From: Cristatella mucedo
Taxonomy: Eukaryota; Bryozoa; Phylactolaemata; Cristatellidae
Direction of reading: 5' to 3'
Length of the DNA stretch: 64,000 nucleotides
NCBI GenBank assembly: GCA_009760855.2
Contig: WPIO01000012.1
Coordinates: 8,105,501 to 8,169,500, forward strand
The position numbers were made by a program, and so were the translations under genes. Below the pieces are notes generated by a model that did not search any database, was not told where the DNA came from, and saw nothing but the letters and a program-made list of their open reading frames with translations. Every line of letters begins with the position of its first letter. Within the stretch, counting starts at the first letter, position 1. Positions 12,247 through 64,000 of this stretch are shown here, piece by piece.

Positions 12247-12669
12247 TATACATATTAGCTTCTCAATGTTCACCATGTTCTGATTTTGCAGGCCTGGCAG
12301 TTACGGTTTAGCCACCTGGTAGGCTATGGAGCCAAGTACTATTCATATCTGGTTTCGCGTGCAGTTGCCTCGTCCATCTGGAGGAAGTGCTTTGCGAAAG
12401 ACCCCTTTGACAGGTGAGGCCTGCAGAATGTATCTGAATTTCGGGATGCTCTGTGATTAGAGTGGACTCTTCTTGGTGTATGGTTTGGCCAACATTTTGT
12501 CTGCAGAGACATGGGGAATAAATACAGGCACGAGCTTCTGGCACATGGTGGAGGCAAGGCCCCAAGTAAGCTCATCGAGAACTTGGTCGGCGAGGAGCCT
12601 ACGGTTAACTTTCTTGTCAAATCGCTGCTCCAGGACGTTGAAGGATCGGCAGCAGCTACGCGCACGTGA
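1008..12669 (+). CDS. MIPEP: Mitochondrial intermediate peptidase (C-terminal 522 residues, nine exons)
   Basis: This gene encodes the matrix zinc metallopeptidase of family M3A that removes an N-terminal octapeptide from precursors already cut by the general processing peptidase. Exons are 1008-1129, 2332-2742, 4383-4536, 4681-4812, 6783-7013, 7563-7661, 10798-10932, 12292-12413 and 12507-12669. All junctions are GT-AG and all phases agree, giving 1,569 nt ending in TGA. The zinc site HEFGH is in exon five, with the third ligand Glu 29 residues after the first His in the segment FAEVPS. Other family hallmarks are [47 protein letters not shown] and [20 protein letters not shown]. Vertebrate MIPEP is about 710 residues, so roughly the first quarter, including the targeting peptide, is missing. 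Introns hold SINEs, two LINE remnants and a long TA array. The gene is convergent with the LMO7-like gene. Identification is secure; the exact 5' structure is not visible. Confidence 0.95.
1130..2331 (+). other. MIPEP: MIPEP intron
   Basis: T-rich intron sequence with many CTGTCT and CTTGCTC stretches. Several short reading frames appear only because stops are rare in this composition, and none looks like a protein. Confidence 0.7.
2332..2742 (+). CDS. MIPEP: MIPEP exon
   Basis: The acceptor is catgcacag and the donor is gtgaga. The exon encodes 137 residues, including [15 protein letters not shown] and [17 protein letters not shown], both typical of the helical domain before the catalytic region. 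It ends with a split Arg codon (AG + G). Confidence 0.92.
2743..4382 (+). other. MIPEP: MIPEP intron with one SINE
   Basis: This intron holds the SINE-2 copy at 4063-4215 and a short C run near 3147. Near 4263-4310 a 20-base segment (agaatgctagaggcctgc) is duplicated. Nothing else was seen. Confidence 0.7.
4063..4215 (+). mobile_element. SINE-2 copy (tRNA-derived head, LINE-A-like tail)
   Basis: The head reads like a tRNA: ggttggtccagcggttaag resembles an A box and gggctcgagccctg a B box. The tail carries gaagcgcc, agagat, gttctc and ggggcgctatacaaat, ending in an AT-rich run. AGCGCC and GGCGCT can pair as a hairpin stem. It is not a functional tRNA because no acceptor stem or cloverleaf closes. 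Confidence 0.8.
4383..4536 (+). CDS. MIPEP: MIPEP exon
   Basis: The acceptor is acgtgcag and the donor is gtgagc. It encodes [20 protein letters not shown], the strongly conserved segment of the family, and ends on a codon boundary. Confidence 0.95.
4681..4812 (+). CDS. MIPEP: MIPEP exon
   Basis: The acceptor is ttctgtgcag and the donor is gtgatt. The 44 codons include [20 protein letters not shown] and [14 protein letters not shown], nearly identical to vertebrate MIPEP. Confidence 0.96.
4813..6782 (+). other. MIPEP: MIPEP intron
   Basis: About 2 kb without a recognisable exon or repeat family. A TG-rich section near 6220-6340 contains repeated cgtgtgcatgcat-like words. Confidence 0.6.
6783..7013 (+). 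CDS. MIPEP: MIPEP catalytic exon with HEFGH zinc site
   Basis: The acceptor is tctgttgcag and the donor is gtatgg. The 77 codons hold the HExxH motif ([10 protein letters not shown]), the conserved [13 protein letters not shown] and the segment [16 protein letters not shown] with the third zinc ligand. All catalytic residues are intact. Confidence 0.98.
7014..7562 (+). other. MIPEP: MIPEP intron with a (GA)n array
   Basis: The intron holds a pure GA dinucleotide array at 7191-7236, which is purine-rich in the sense strand of this gene. Nothing else was seen. Confidence 0.8.
7191..7236 (+). repeat. (GA)n microsatellite
   Basis: About 23 uninterrupted GA units. Confidence 0.97.
7563..7661 (+). 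CDS. MIPEP: MIPEP exon
   Basis: The acceptor is tactccgcag and the donor is gtaagc. The 33 codons read [20 protein letters not shown] and onwards, matching the family segment after the zinc site. The exon is in phase 0 at both ends. Confidence 0.92.
8640..8808 (+). mobile_element. SINE-1 copy (best preserved)
   Basis: The head holds ctaggtaaggcggttgc and the B-box-like gtgggttcgattcctgca, preceded by the palindrome gacctcggtcccgaggtc. The body is gtgattctttattgccactg, then gatagccgtaaaggctcttc with a small hairpin, and the end is agaggctgtttaatcagcta. The same end recurs in at least eight copies in this window, in both orientations. Confidence 0.85.
9245..10071 (+). mobile_element. LINE-A, 5'-truncated, reverse-transcriptase C-terminus and 3' tail
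   Basis: A decayed frame at 9263-9670 encodes the typical end of an L2/CR1-type reverse transcriptase: [39 protein letters not shown] and [13 protein letters not shown]. Downstream frames keep WNSLP-like sequence. The 3' UTR contains gcaaatgtaaagcgcc, agagat, agttctctga and a (TTA)n end. Frame breaks show it is dead. Confidence 0.85.
10072..10560 (+). mobile_element. LINE-B, 5'-truncated remnant
   Basis: The sequence starts agcaaagttcttacactgat and reads in a broken frame like the end of a reverse transcriptase (SKVLTL, then GLAPPY-like sequence, then LWNSLP). It ends with cgctatgcaagactctcctg, gtagagttacagacggag and cattgcattacattaca. The same tail recurs at 20.8, 13.6 and 51.4 kb. It abuts LINE-A with no spacer. 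Confidence 0.75.
10798..10932 (+). CDS. MIPEP: MIPEP exon
   Basis: The acceptor is gttgtttag and the donor is gtgagt. The 45 codons include [15 protein letters not shown] and [10 protein letters not shown], conserved substrate-cleft sequence. Confidence 0.95.
11310..11465 (+). mobile_element. SINE-1 copy, diverged
   Basis: It keeps ggggtaaggtgctcg, gtgggtgtgagtccttcagt, cctttattgaccattgcaat, gatagccgtgaaggctcg and the end ctattaaatcagtta. The order is the same as in the copy at 8640. Confidence 0.75.
12149..12255. repeat. (TA)n microsatellite
   Basis: About 50 TA units, nearly pure, ending about 35 bases upstream of a MIPEP acceptor. Confidence 0.97.
12292..12413 (+). CDS. MIPEP: MIPEP exon with the [12 protein letters not shown] motif
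   Basis: The acceptor is ttttgcag and the donor is gtgagg. The exon encodes [20 protein letters not shown]. The His and Tyr of this motif contact substrate in M3 peptidases (known for the family). A long TA array ends about 35 bases before the acceptor. Confidence 0.97.
12507..12669 (+). CDS. MIPEP: MIPEP terminal exon
   Basis: The acceptor is tgtctgcag. The exon encodes [20 protein letters not shown] and continues to a TGA at 12667-12669. The YR..LLAHGGG segment is the conserved end of the family. I found no convincing polyadenylation signal in the next few hundred bases. Confidence 0.93.
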
Positions 12670-13589
12670 CTTATCAACCTCATGCTTGCACGTCCACCTT
12701 AAAGGCAGGCTCACTTGCCTTATATGCTACGAGAGTTTCGTTTTCGATGGTCCATATAGTTTTTTTCTTGACATTGAGGTACGATTGGCTTTTGCCAGCC
12801 ACTCATGTTGCTTCTGACGACCTGCAACTTGACGTAGCTGGACATGTTCGTCTGCTCGTCCCGTTCAGCAGCTGGAGATGCAAAAGCACAACTGCCGAGT
12901 GTGCGGTCTCTCAGTACCTGCCAAGTACCAGCAGTCGCAGCTGGTAGGGCCCTCGAGCACCTGAGCCATGCAGCGCTTTGATAACCTGTTTGGCTGGTGT
13001 CTGCTAGAGTAAGCCACTGGGCGAACGGCATTCGGCCTCAGCTTCCACTGCAGAGCTGCCACTAACTTGGACTCTTATACTAAGACGCAGTGGACTCTGG
13101 CTCAAATGGTTGTAAGACCGTCATAAGCCGTACTCCAAAGCAACATGCCAGAGCATTGAGTGAAATTGGCAGGTTCACTCCGTCTATAAGATGCCAACAT
13201 CTGCTGGCATCTTGTAGACGTTGCTGAGAGTAATATACTCATTGGTGATCAGTTTCCACTTGTATCTGTTTCTGCTACCCCCTCCCCTGTCTGTTAGCAC
13301 TGGGGGCACTATTTTCATCAAGTGTTGGCCATCGAGCAGCAAGTTCTGCACCATTTACTTAACCCCTATTCTCTAGCGATATTGAGCTAGCACCTCTTAA
13401 GACGTCAGTGAGTTTATACAAATCTCATCGCATTGGCATGGCATGAAGAAAATTCAGGGACTCTGAGTTAGTTAATGGTAGGTTGATTGAGCTACACTCT
13501 TTAGACCATGGAGTCTTCAGACAATAGAAGTATCAGCACATTAACAAGCCGTATGAGAGACACTACTTGAACTGCGAATGTATTTGCAT

Positions 13590-13890
13590 CATGTACCTCC
13601 GTCTGTAGCTCCCTGCAAAGCCATAAAGAATAAATGGGTATTATGCTAGAGAGTTTGCAATAACTCAATCAAACCCTAGGAACTTTCGGTTCGCATACGG
13701 TAGTCTACAGATTCCATCTCACGAAACAAAGAGACTGAGAGCGATAGCTGAGTCAGGATGGCCATCGTAGTACGGAGGTAGCAGCACAGACGGCTGGAAA
13801 GAATGTGCCAGAGTCAGGAGCATGGGGGAAGATGTCTTTGCATAAGCATTGTGTTATTGAGTTCCACAGTCAAGGACCTGCAAAATATAA
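13590..13890 (-). mobile_element. LINE-B tail remnant
   Basis: On the minus strand it repeats the LINE-B 3' part: cgaaccgaaagttcc, the segment before the crossed gagat tail, and an end near tacagacggaggtac. It aligns by eye with the copies at 51.4 and 43.0 kb, including the ggaactctggca-like segment. It is heavily decayed. Confidence 0.6.
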
Positions 13891-14565
13891 AACAAACCGA
13901 GCCCTGTTCGTCGGTGCGTCGGCTTCACCCGATTTTAACCGGATATATAGTTCAGATGTGAAGCCAGTGAAGCTTGCATTGGACAAGAAGAAAATCTGAG
14001 ACACCCGAGACTCAGCTGGCTGCATGTCCGCAGTTTGATTGCATCCAGTTGCTTATAACTCACTTAGTCGTCCTTAAATTTCTATTTTAAAATAAGGATA
14101 TTCATCATGTCTCTAGCCAAACATACATCTTCTGTTTTATATTTGAAACAGAAAGTCACTTCCTTCCGAAGATGAACTAGTATGAATGTTGCCCATGTAG
14201 CCGACACAGCATCTGTGCCACGTAGTGTGAAACGCCAGCCAACCACTGCAAAATGTGCTGCCATCTCAACGTCCAAGATGACGGGTATTATGGTCGAGTT
14301 CGCATGGCCGTCGCACTCGTAAGATCACTCCTTGTCCGACGGTTTCAACCACGCCCAGCGAAAGTATGTAGCAAGATGGTGCCACCTAAGTTCTTAAGTG
14401 CAATTTCAAATATGGGTTGGTGCTTCGGTAACAAGTATGTGTTCTGCTTGCACATACACACCTGTTGCAGCAGCTGGGGTCTTCAGTTACTTGCAAAGCA
14501 GACAGTCTGCAATGCCTTGTAATGAGTTTCTCGTCATAAGCTCGACGAGGTGACTTCCGCAGTGT

Positions 14566-14607
14566 GCACGGCTAGGGAGATGCCTGCAGGCATTTCCCTA
14601 GCCGTGC
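14566..14607. repeat. Inverted repeat, 20-nt arms, one mismatch
   Basis: The left arm gcacggctagggagatgcct and the right arm aggcatttccctagccgtgc face each other across a centre of two bases. The structure would form a strong hairpin on either strand. Confidence 0.9.
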
Positions 14608-14859
14608 TGCACTGACCGAATCGTCGAAAATAAATAGACCAAACATCAAGTAGTGGTGGTACTTCGTGTTAAAAGGGGTCAGATGTGTACTCCCGTGGGA
14701 CGTTCGACAGTAATCACTAAAGCATGTGGCCATCGAGTTAGGCGTCATCGAGCAATTCGTCACGTCTATAGACATTTAGTTAGCAGCTTCTAAGTACCTC
14801 CGATATTCTTTCCACAGCCTTCGGAGCTAAGGGTGAGAGCTAGTTTCTTCGTCGGACCA

Positions 14860-14912
14860 CTGATAAAAAAGGTCACTGAGTGTGACAAAAAGGTCACCGA
14901 GTGTGACAAATT
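14860..14912. repeat. Short tandem duplication, about 22 bp
   Basis: Two copies of aaaggtcactgagtgtgaca (second copy with one change) lie in tandem. Each copy also contains the inverted pair GTCAC / GTGAC. Confidence 0.85.
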
Positions 14913-14964
14913 AAGCAAGCGGCCAAGTAGGACTTAGTAAGCAGCTTGGAGCAGTTAAAATGCT

Positions 14965-15180
14965 GTGGTTCACGGTTTTCTGAGCACTCAGACTGAAAAC
15001 TACAAGCAACTGGTCGAGGCTCTTATAAAGACCTATGCCAAAATGGTATGCAGAAAGCCTCTCCAAGTCCGTATCCTCGATACTCAACTTGACAAATTCA
15101 GGCAAAACACAGTAGCTTACTTAGGCGAGTATTTCACGAGGATCTACCGAACTTTCATCATTTGTTTGCTTTGGGCTTAA
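14965..15180 (+). pseudogene. Possible LTR-retrotransposon gag-like fragment
   Basis: A 71-residue frame contains ENYKQLVEALIKTYAK and, further on, DKFRQNTVAYLGEYFTRI. The pattern (short Tyr-x-x-Leu helix, then a Q-x-x-x-x-S/T-V-x-x-Y helix) resembles retrotransposon Gag. The similarity is judged by eye only and the piece has no protease or reverse transcriptase next to it. It could equally be chance. Confidence 0.3.
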
Positions 15181-16135
15181 AGCTAGTGAATAGTTTGCTA
15201 TGGCTGGTATCTCCGCGTTCCGATTTTATACCGTTATTTAATTTTATTAATTTCAATTAAACTTTAACTGCAAATTGGTTATTATTTCATATAAATCTGC
15301 CGCATATGCCGTGCGTAAGTATAGAAAAATGAAATTCAAGTAGTTTATGGCTATTTTGAGATTATGACACTGTCGTTGGCTATATGGGATGTTGTGATTT
15401 ATGACAGTGGTATATAAGTAATGGGCGGCAAAGGCCCGGTGAGTTAGGTCGAGGACGCCGGGCGGGCAGTCGCGTAGTGGCCCGCTGCAGCATCCGTGTG
15501 AATATACGCCTTTGAGCCCGCTTCTGTGTGATATCGCGTACCTGCTGCTTAGAGAATGTCAAACGACATAGTTTACAGTAGTCAACATTATTAGCAGCAC
15601 TTTAATGCACACCGAGCCTGAGGGTCCGCTGGCACAATATACAAAGGCAGAACGATCTCGGCGAACGGGTTTCGGCCCAGTTATGCAGTGCTAGGTAGCT
15701 TCCCGGCATTTGTTCTATATGACAGATGACCCTATGGAGATAGATGGACGTGCAATTCCAACCTCTCCGATATATGCAGACCCACGCCCCTAAATGCTGG
15801 CCACTTAATTAAAGGTCTCGCAACCGCCGGCATTTTGAACTACACTTGATCTTTGAGATACATTTTTCCGATTACAAATTAATCTGGTTTAAACCTTCAG
15901 CCAAACAATGCGTTGTGTCAACTTAGTAAGTGGTCATACTAAGTATCAAAATTGTCAATTTGGTCTCATCGATGAAGCTTTTGTCCAAGGCCAATGACTT
16001 CAATAACTTCCTGCAATCGAGGACTAACAGAATCAACAATTTCTTTTCCTCGTTAGCAATTTACTCCATCACGACCACTTGTTCATCTCTCACCATGCTC
16101 TTCAAATTGCATGTCTATCTATGATATTGTGTTCG

Positions 16136-16222
16136 AGAGACTTCCCTTTGCAGCAAATGTAAAGCGCCTAGAAAGAGATTAAGTTCTCTGAGGGCGCTTT
16201 ATGAAGTACATTATTATTATTC
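16136..16222 (+). mobile_element. LINE-A 3' tail
   Basis: The tail contains ttgcagcaaatgtaaagcgc, agagattaagttctctgagg and gcgctttatgaagtacatta followed by a short ATT run. Only the tail was recognised; the upstream 200 bases look like decayed LINE-A 3' UTR. Confidence 0.8.
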
Positions 16223-17736
16223 AAAAGATTTTTTGCATCTTTGAACTTCGACCATTGTGTAGATGTGGTCCTGATAATACTTGCTGTAAATCGCTGGTAA
16301 TCGTCGAGGTTCCTCAATGATTCATTAGAGTGATACTTAGTGGCGGCTGCTTAGACTGACTCATCCTATCCCTCGTGTGCTGCAAGGCTTCATTCTGACC
16401 ACGTTTGGTTTAAACTAGACTGCTTAGTAGACTGCTAAAAGCTCGGATCGTCTTTGAGCCCCAGCCGCCTTACGCCTTCCCGTACTGGCTTAAGTCTAGT
16501 TCAGCGTCACAATTTCGACGTCCCCCCCTGAACGATGGTCAATAGGCCCACAGCTAAGAAGACTTATTCATTCACCGGTGCATTTACCGCATGCGTCAGC
16601 AGCTTCGCTCGCGAACGGACTTTAACCCCTCTTCTCGGTCGAATCTGACCAAACTTTTCTTCTTGAAGTTAAAAATACCTCAGCCAATCTGTCAAGTACC
16701 AGTACACTAGTAGTGACATGCCGGCCTGCCACCCCTCCCATACACTTTCAAAGTACAGCTCTCACCAGTCGATAAACAATGCCTCACCGAGAGGCGTATC
16801 AGCGTCCAGTTTCTTTTTTTTACGATTCCTGGGTATGGGATAATTTTTGGGCCAAGCTTCAATGCATAGGGTGACATAGCACTTCTCACGTGTCTCACGA
16901 AGAGCGACGATTCACTTGTGGTCCATGGAGAGCGCTGAAACTTTGCAGTGCCGCGGCTTGAGAGCGTTGTAGAAGGAATGCCGAGTTATTGCATGAGTAA
17001 TTGAGAAAATGCATCCGTACGCTATCGCAGCTTCGAGAAGCTTCGGTAAGCAGGTGGACAGAAACCGCTCAGAGGTCAACGGGTCAGACAGAGAGCTCCG
17101 ATGGCTGCTTACCTTGAAGGCCGTCTTAACTGTCCTGGGAGGGTGGCCGCCGATGTACCGATCCGCGAAAAAAAAGTACTGCGGCGGGCGCAGCGAGTGT
17201 CCGTTTTAACGAGTGGGGAAGGGTTGTGCCGCTCTGCCTCCCGGCAATACATCAACGTGTACGCCTTACGGCCGTATAAATAGTAAGAATAAGGAGTGCA
17301 CAGAAATACCGCAAGCAAGAATATCAACAGCAGCTTACAGCGATGGCGAAAATAATTCTACGCATATTACTGTTGGTACGGAGAGCGACTCGGGAAATCT
17401 TACAAAAGGATTAAGAAAAATGACTCACCAACAGGCAGATCTTCACTGGAAAAAGAGACCGCTCTGATCAAAATTTATTCTTATACTCCAGCTATATTGG
17501 AAGTCATGTACCTGTACATTTTTTCCATTACGTAAATAAATACCATAGGCTATAATCGCTGGTTATTTCTTAATTCGTCTTCAGTTCAACGTTAGTGGCC
17601 AAGCTGTTCGGACTCAAACATATAATCACAGCCATTTGTGTGGTCGTGACGTGGCGACAGTCGACTACAATTGGTGTGGTAGAAAGTGGCTCGATGAGCT
17701 ATTGAGGGGCAACACTGGTTTGACTGCCAGCTGAGC

Positions 17737-17884
17737 AGTTCGCTTAGTCTAGGGGTAGGGTGATCGCACTTCGCGACCCAAGTGACGGGTTCGAGTCCTG
17801 CAGTAAGCCATTCTTTGTTATCTGCTACAATCGGGAGCGATAGCTGCTCTGCTGCTATACAAATAAGGTTATCGAATCAGCTGA
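17737..17884 (+). mobile_element. SINE-1 copy
   Basis: The head reads cttagtctaggggtagggtg and the B-box-like part gacgggttcgagtcctgcag. The end is ctatacaaataaggttatcg then aatcagctga. The order matches the other copies. Confidence 0.8.
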
Positions 17885-18359
17885 ACTGTACGCTGCTTTC
17901 ACTCAGCTAACAGCCAGGTAATCTGTTCGACTGTAGTAACAAGTACTCTAGATACGTTGAGTTTTGCATTCAACCCTGATGGCTGTCCATCCGGATTTTC
18001 ATAAGTGACTGCGGTGCTGCTTCGATGCACATCATCTTTACACCAAAACCGGCAGGTGTGTGCAGGACGGCACTTCAATTTCTTGCAACCGGAACGCGTT
18101 CTAACACTTAGTACAAAATGGGATGCTCACCCTTAAATGATCCAACGTGCATCCTGCAATAAATTCCGATTGCACTGTTTTATAAAGATTTATACATGCA
18201 TTCGTATGCGTGTAGGTGCTCTACGAAAGGGGGCATCTATCTAGCTTGGAATACGAGACCATACACTCAGGCCGAAATTATTTATCCCATACACATGGTG
18301 TTTTGGAATTGTTAACGTAAGTTTTCGCATTCGATATCCATTTGTAGACGTTATTCGAA

Positions 18360-18435
18360 AACGGGACGTGAAGCGCCTTAGTAGAGATTAAGTATTCTTC
18401 GGGCGCTATACAAATGAATGATATATATATTTTTT
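18360..18435 (+). mobile_element. SINE-2 3' tail
   Basis: Only the tail is present: gtgaagcgccttagtagaga, ttcgggcgctatacaaatga, then an AT run. It matches the SINE-2 tail at 4063-4215. Confidence 0.75.
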
Positions 18436-18755
18436 AGATTATCATAGACATTTTTACAATGTACCCTGCCTCATTTAATCGAGAGCGTAATGGATTAGTA
18501 TTAATTTATGCTTCATCAATTCTCCATCTTCGGCTGAAAGGCAGTTACTATCCACGATCAGCTAAGTAGAGCACCAATAGGATGAGACTATATTTTCACT
18601 TCATGCAGAAAAAAACCCGCCTTTGCTACTCCTACGACAAGCCAAAATACCGGAGCCTCGGGGATCAGATAATAGTAGTACCTCGCGAACTCTAAACGAA
18701 AGATCAGCCACTAGTCCACGACAACCCGCTAGCGAAAGGCGACCTAAAAGTAGTG

Positions 18756-18816
18756 CTACACACTGGGTAGTAAGCTTTTACTTCTGACACACTGGGTAGT
18801 AAGCTTTTACTTCTGT
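18756..18816. repeat. Tandem duplication, about 30 bp
   Basis: Two copies of cacactgggtagtaagctt followed by ttacttctg are adjacent and almost identical, which points to a recent local duplication. Confidence 0.85.
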
Positions 18817-20514
18817 CGCTGTACCTCATTACTGCTGCCTTTGTGGGCGGCAATAGATTCCCGAAAATATCCTGCTATTAATTCCAAATTTCCGGGTAGC
18901 AGCCGAATAAAATCGACTCACCGAAGCAGCGGCCAGTAAGCTAATTCTTATTGAGAAGATACCTATCGATTCTGGTGGGCGAATGGCAACAACGCCTACA
19001 ACGAAGGTAGCGAGCTCATCGAGTTTAGCAATGCAGCCGCAGATGCATGGGCGTGGACAGAGCTACAAAACTCGGAATACCGACAACAGGGGTGCAAACA
19101 GTTAAAATGGCACAGGTACTTTCGACCTGGAAACAGGCGGTTTATTTTAATGGTTGCAGGTCGATTTCTCAGAAGGGAGCAGCTTCTGACGAAAATCGGG
19201 CTAAGTCAGGGCAATGGCACTAGCTTGCCTTAGGGTCTCTACTGTAGGCTCCTCGTATAAGAACATCGGATGTAGGAATACTCTGCTTATAATAGCAGCT
19301 CTGCGTCCCAGATTGTCTTGCATATGGGAATCATCTGCACATAAGAGGGCCTATTTTCCGACCCAAGCGTATTCTTATAAGCAGAGTCGACTGTATCGCA
19401 ACAGTAGCCAGGCACTTGACTTCTTTCGTCCAATCAAAGTAGGCTCACACAATACCTGCTTAGACAGGGTACACAGCTTGCTAAAGCTTGGCCACAAAAG
19501 CACTCAGCAAAAGGGATTGGCAGTCGTAAAGTAACGATTCAACGCATGCTGTTAAAAAGGTGATGTATTGTAGACTTTACCCTGTAACGTCTATGCTAGG
19601 TTGCACGTGATCATACTCGATCAGTTAAATGTCAACGAGGTATATATTTATTACCCAAAATAAATGAGCAACTAGTCTTTGCAAGTACACATTAATGATC
19701 GCGGCACGCCATCGACGCGAAAGGCAGAAACCGCCCGACAGAAAGGCAACGGAAGCTAAGCAGGCAGTGTGTCTAGGTCTACCATACCGAGCGGTCGGGC
19801 AGCAAGACAAAGCCGATCCGACGGAACAGTAGAGTGAGCACGGCTCTCGTGGTGCTTCACTGTCTTTCAGGAAGCAATATCATACGGCACTGTACTTCAC
19901 ACCGGCTACAAAGAGCAGACATTACGCATCAGGGTGCCTGCACGCCGATCCGGTCCTAAAGTGCCAACGAAGGCAGCAGGACAAAAAACTGAATACACCG
20001 TCTGGATGCTGTGGCTTAGCTTGTAAAGAGTCCACATATTTGACCAGATGACCAGAAAACGCATAACACATCAGCGTCAAGTTGCATCCCAGCCACTGTA
20101 TCATTTACTAAATTATGTAAAACAATGTAATGGGCGTTGTTGCTCCCAAGCCCAGCACGTGTCACCCAGGGGCCATAGAGTTTCACAGTAGTCTTGGATT
20201 CTTCGTAGGTCGTCAGTTGTCTTGCCTGAGTCAGGTTGGAGGCAAGGGTGCTGCCGAAAATCTGGCCCAAGACACCTTCACATGCCCGTTACGGCCAAGA
20301 GATGGAACCAAAACTTTGCCAGCTCATAGCTCGAACGAGATGCTTTTGCAACTTGAAGCCATAGGCGATAGAAGGGGATGCACTTCAGCTACCGAAAAAA
20401 GCCCTCAAGCCCCTACAGCAGGCGATGAATATGAAAACAAAATTGGCTTATTAATCTAAGAAAGTCAGCCATGTATCTCCTTTGCTGAAGCAGCTGTGAC
20501 GGCTCCCGGCTGAT

Positions 20515-20895
20515 CAACGGATGCAGAGCAAAATTCTTACACTGACCCACAAGGCCAGCCATGGGCTTCCTCATACCTAGCTGAACGGTTCTACAAAATT
20601 TCAGACTCCTCATGCCTCAGGTCCACAAGAGATAATAAATTAGCTGTTTCACTCCTTTGCATCAAGACTGTTGGCGACCTACATACGCATGTGCTCTGCA
20701 CTTACTCGACTGCCCACTTGTCTCAGCTACGATTTTCATTTCCTCATTATCGCATAAGGTCGAGTATGTGCCTACCGTATGAGCATTAGAAGCTGCTTAG
20801 GCTTTGAGTGTGCGCTATATGAAACTCAAAAGTGTGTCACCCACTTAGCATTTCTGACTCGGAGGAGTTGCAGATGGATATACATAGAGACTTAG
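20515..20895 (+). mobile_element. LINE-B, 5'-truncated remnant
   Basis: It starts agcaaaattcttacactgac like the copy at 10072 and contains gagataataaattagctgtt. It ends with tgcgctatatgaaactcaaa and gagttgcagatggatataca. Frames are broken. Confidence 0.7.
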
Positions 20896-21221
20896 CTGTG
20901 ATTCACAAGAAGAAGCCTCGTGCAAGTAGGTTCCATAGTCGAGACCACAGAGTGGAGATTTTGCCAAGTACAATGACAGAAACCACCCAAGGCACGTCCG
21001 CAGAGAATCCACGACTAATCAGTGTTACACTGCAAAGAGCCCAACATGCAATGCTAACAAGAGGAAGTGCTTCAGTGAATACCATTCAGTAGTGATGCCA
21101 GGATGTTCAACCACGATCCAGAAGGACGTTTTATGAGCCTGAAGAATTATCCACGTCCAAATTGCCTTGCACTCACTCATGCACATGCACACAAGCTTGC
21201 AGGCATGCACAACACAGGCAA

Positions 21222-21223
<2 letters not shown>

Positions 21224-21304
<81 letters not shown>

Positions 21305-21345
21305 GGCACACACACACACACACAGGCACACACGCAGGCACGCAC
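21224..21345. repeat. (CA)n microsatellite
   Basis: A long CA array with a few interruptions (aaacac, aggcac) lies about 200 bases downstream of the LMO7-like stop codon. It would be (UG)n in that gene's 3' UTR if the transcript extends this far. Confidence 0.95.
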
Positions 21346-21535
21346 AAAATACACGATCCTGCACAATATACCTGCTTGCTGCACCATAATATAAACGGCA
21401 GCAAGTAAGAGTGACACGGTAGCTTCGTCTGGCCATACAATGACCACACATGTACCGCTGAGGACAAGCACTCTGCTGCACGAGCATGTCGCATAGGGTG
21501 CACCTAAAGAACGCTCACACACAGCTCCGGTGGCT

Positions 21536-63937
<42,402 letters not shown>

Positions 63938-64000
63938 CTGCAGAGGAAGGAAATGGGCTGACGAAGACTGTACATGCAGATACGGGACAATGCACCGATG

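Larger units (their letters stand above)
10933..12291 (+). other. MIPEP: MIPEP intron with SINE and TA array
   Basis: The intron contains a SINE-1 copy at 11310-11465 and a (TA)n array that ends close to the acceptor. Otherwise nothing was seen. Confidence 0.75.
12670..21535. other. Intergenic region between convergent MIPEP and LMO7-like genes
   Basis: This region includes the 3' UTRs of both genes, whose ends cannot be placed. It contains LINE-B remnants, LINE-A and SINE tails, a possible gag-like fragment, two inverted repeats and a CA array. No gene could be supported. Short frames such as those at 16.7, 17.1, 19.2 and 20.1 kb show no recognisable domain. Confidence 0.7.

Overview
The window comes from an animal nuclear genome, almost certainly an invertebrate. 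The evidence is GT-AG introns, two genes of recognisable metazoan type, tRNA-derived SINEs, L2/CR1-type LINE remnants and many long (GA)n, (CA)n and (TA)n arrays. A CH-PDZ-coiled-coil-LIM protein of the LMO7/LIMCH1 type is an animal cytoskeletal protein. I cannot name the phylum from sequence alone; a sponge or another early-branching or spiralian invertebrate would fit.

Layout. Left part (+ strand, about 1.0 to 12.7 kb): the last nine recognisable coding exons of mitochondrial intermediate peptidase (MIPEP, M3A zinc metallopeptidase), 522 residues including the HEFGH site. The 5' exons lie to the left of the window or were not recognised. Middle (12.7 to 21.5 kb): intergenic DNA between two convergent genes, filled with decayed retroelements and no gene I can support. 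Right part (- strand, 21.5 to 63.9 kb): a 26-exon LMO7/LIMCH1-like gene. Its last exon holds most of the LIM domain. Its most upstream exon in the window holds the end of the calponin-homology domain, so its 5' end lies beyond the right edge. Every exon-exon phase matches, giving a continuous 1,767-residue reading frame to the stop.

Repeats. At least two LINE families occur, here called LINE-A (tail in ATT repeats) and LINE-B, together with two tRNA-derived SINE families. SINE-2 and LINE-A share a 3' tail with the same hairpin-forming motif, which suggests the LINE machinery mobilises the SINE. Two AT-rich elements of about 190 bp with terminal inverted repeats, two near-perfect palindromes in neighbouring introns, and a coding 45-bp minisatellite that builds a 15-residue coiled-coil repeat are the most unusual structures.

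Function. MIPEP would trim octapeptides from imported precursors in the mitochondrial matrix. The LMO7-like protein would link actin and adhesion structures through its CH, PDZ and LIM modules. The two genes are neighbours but show no functional link.
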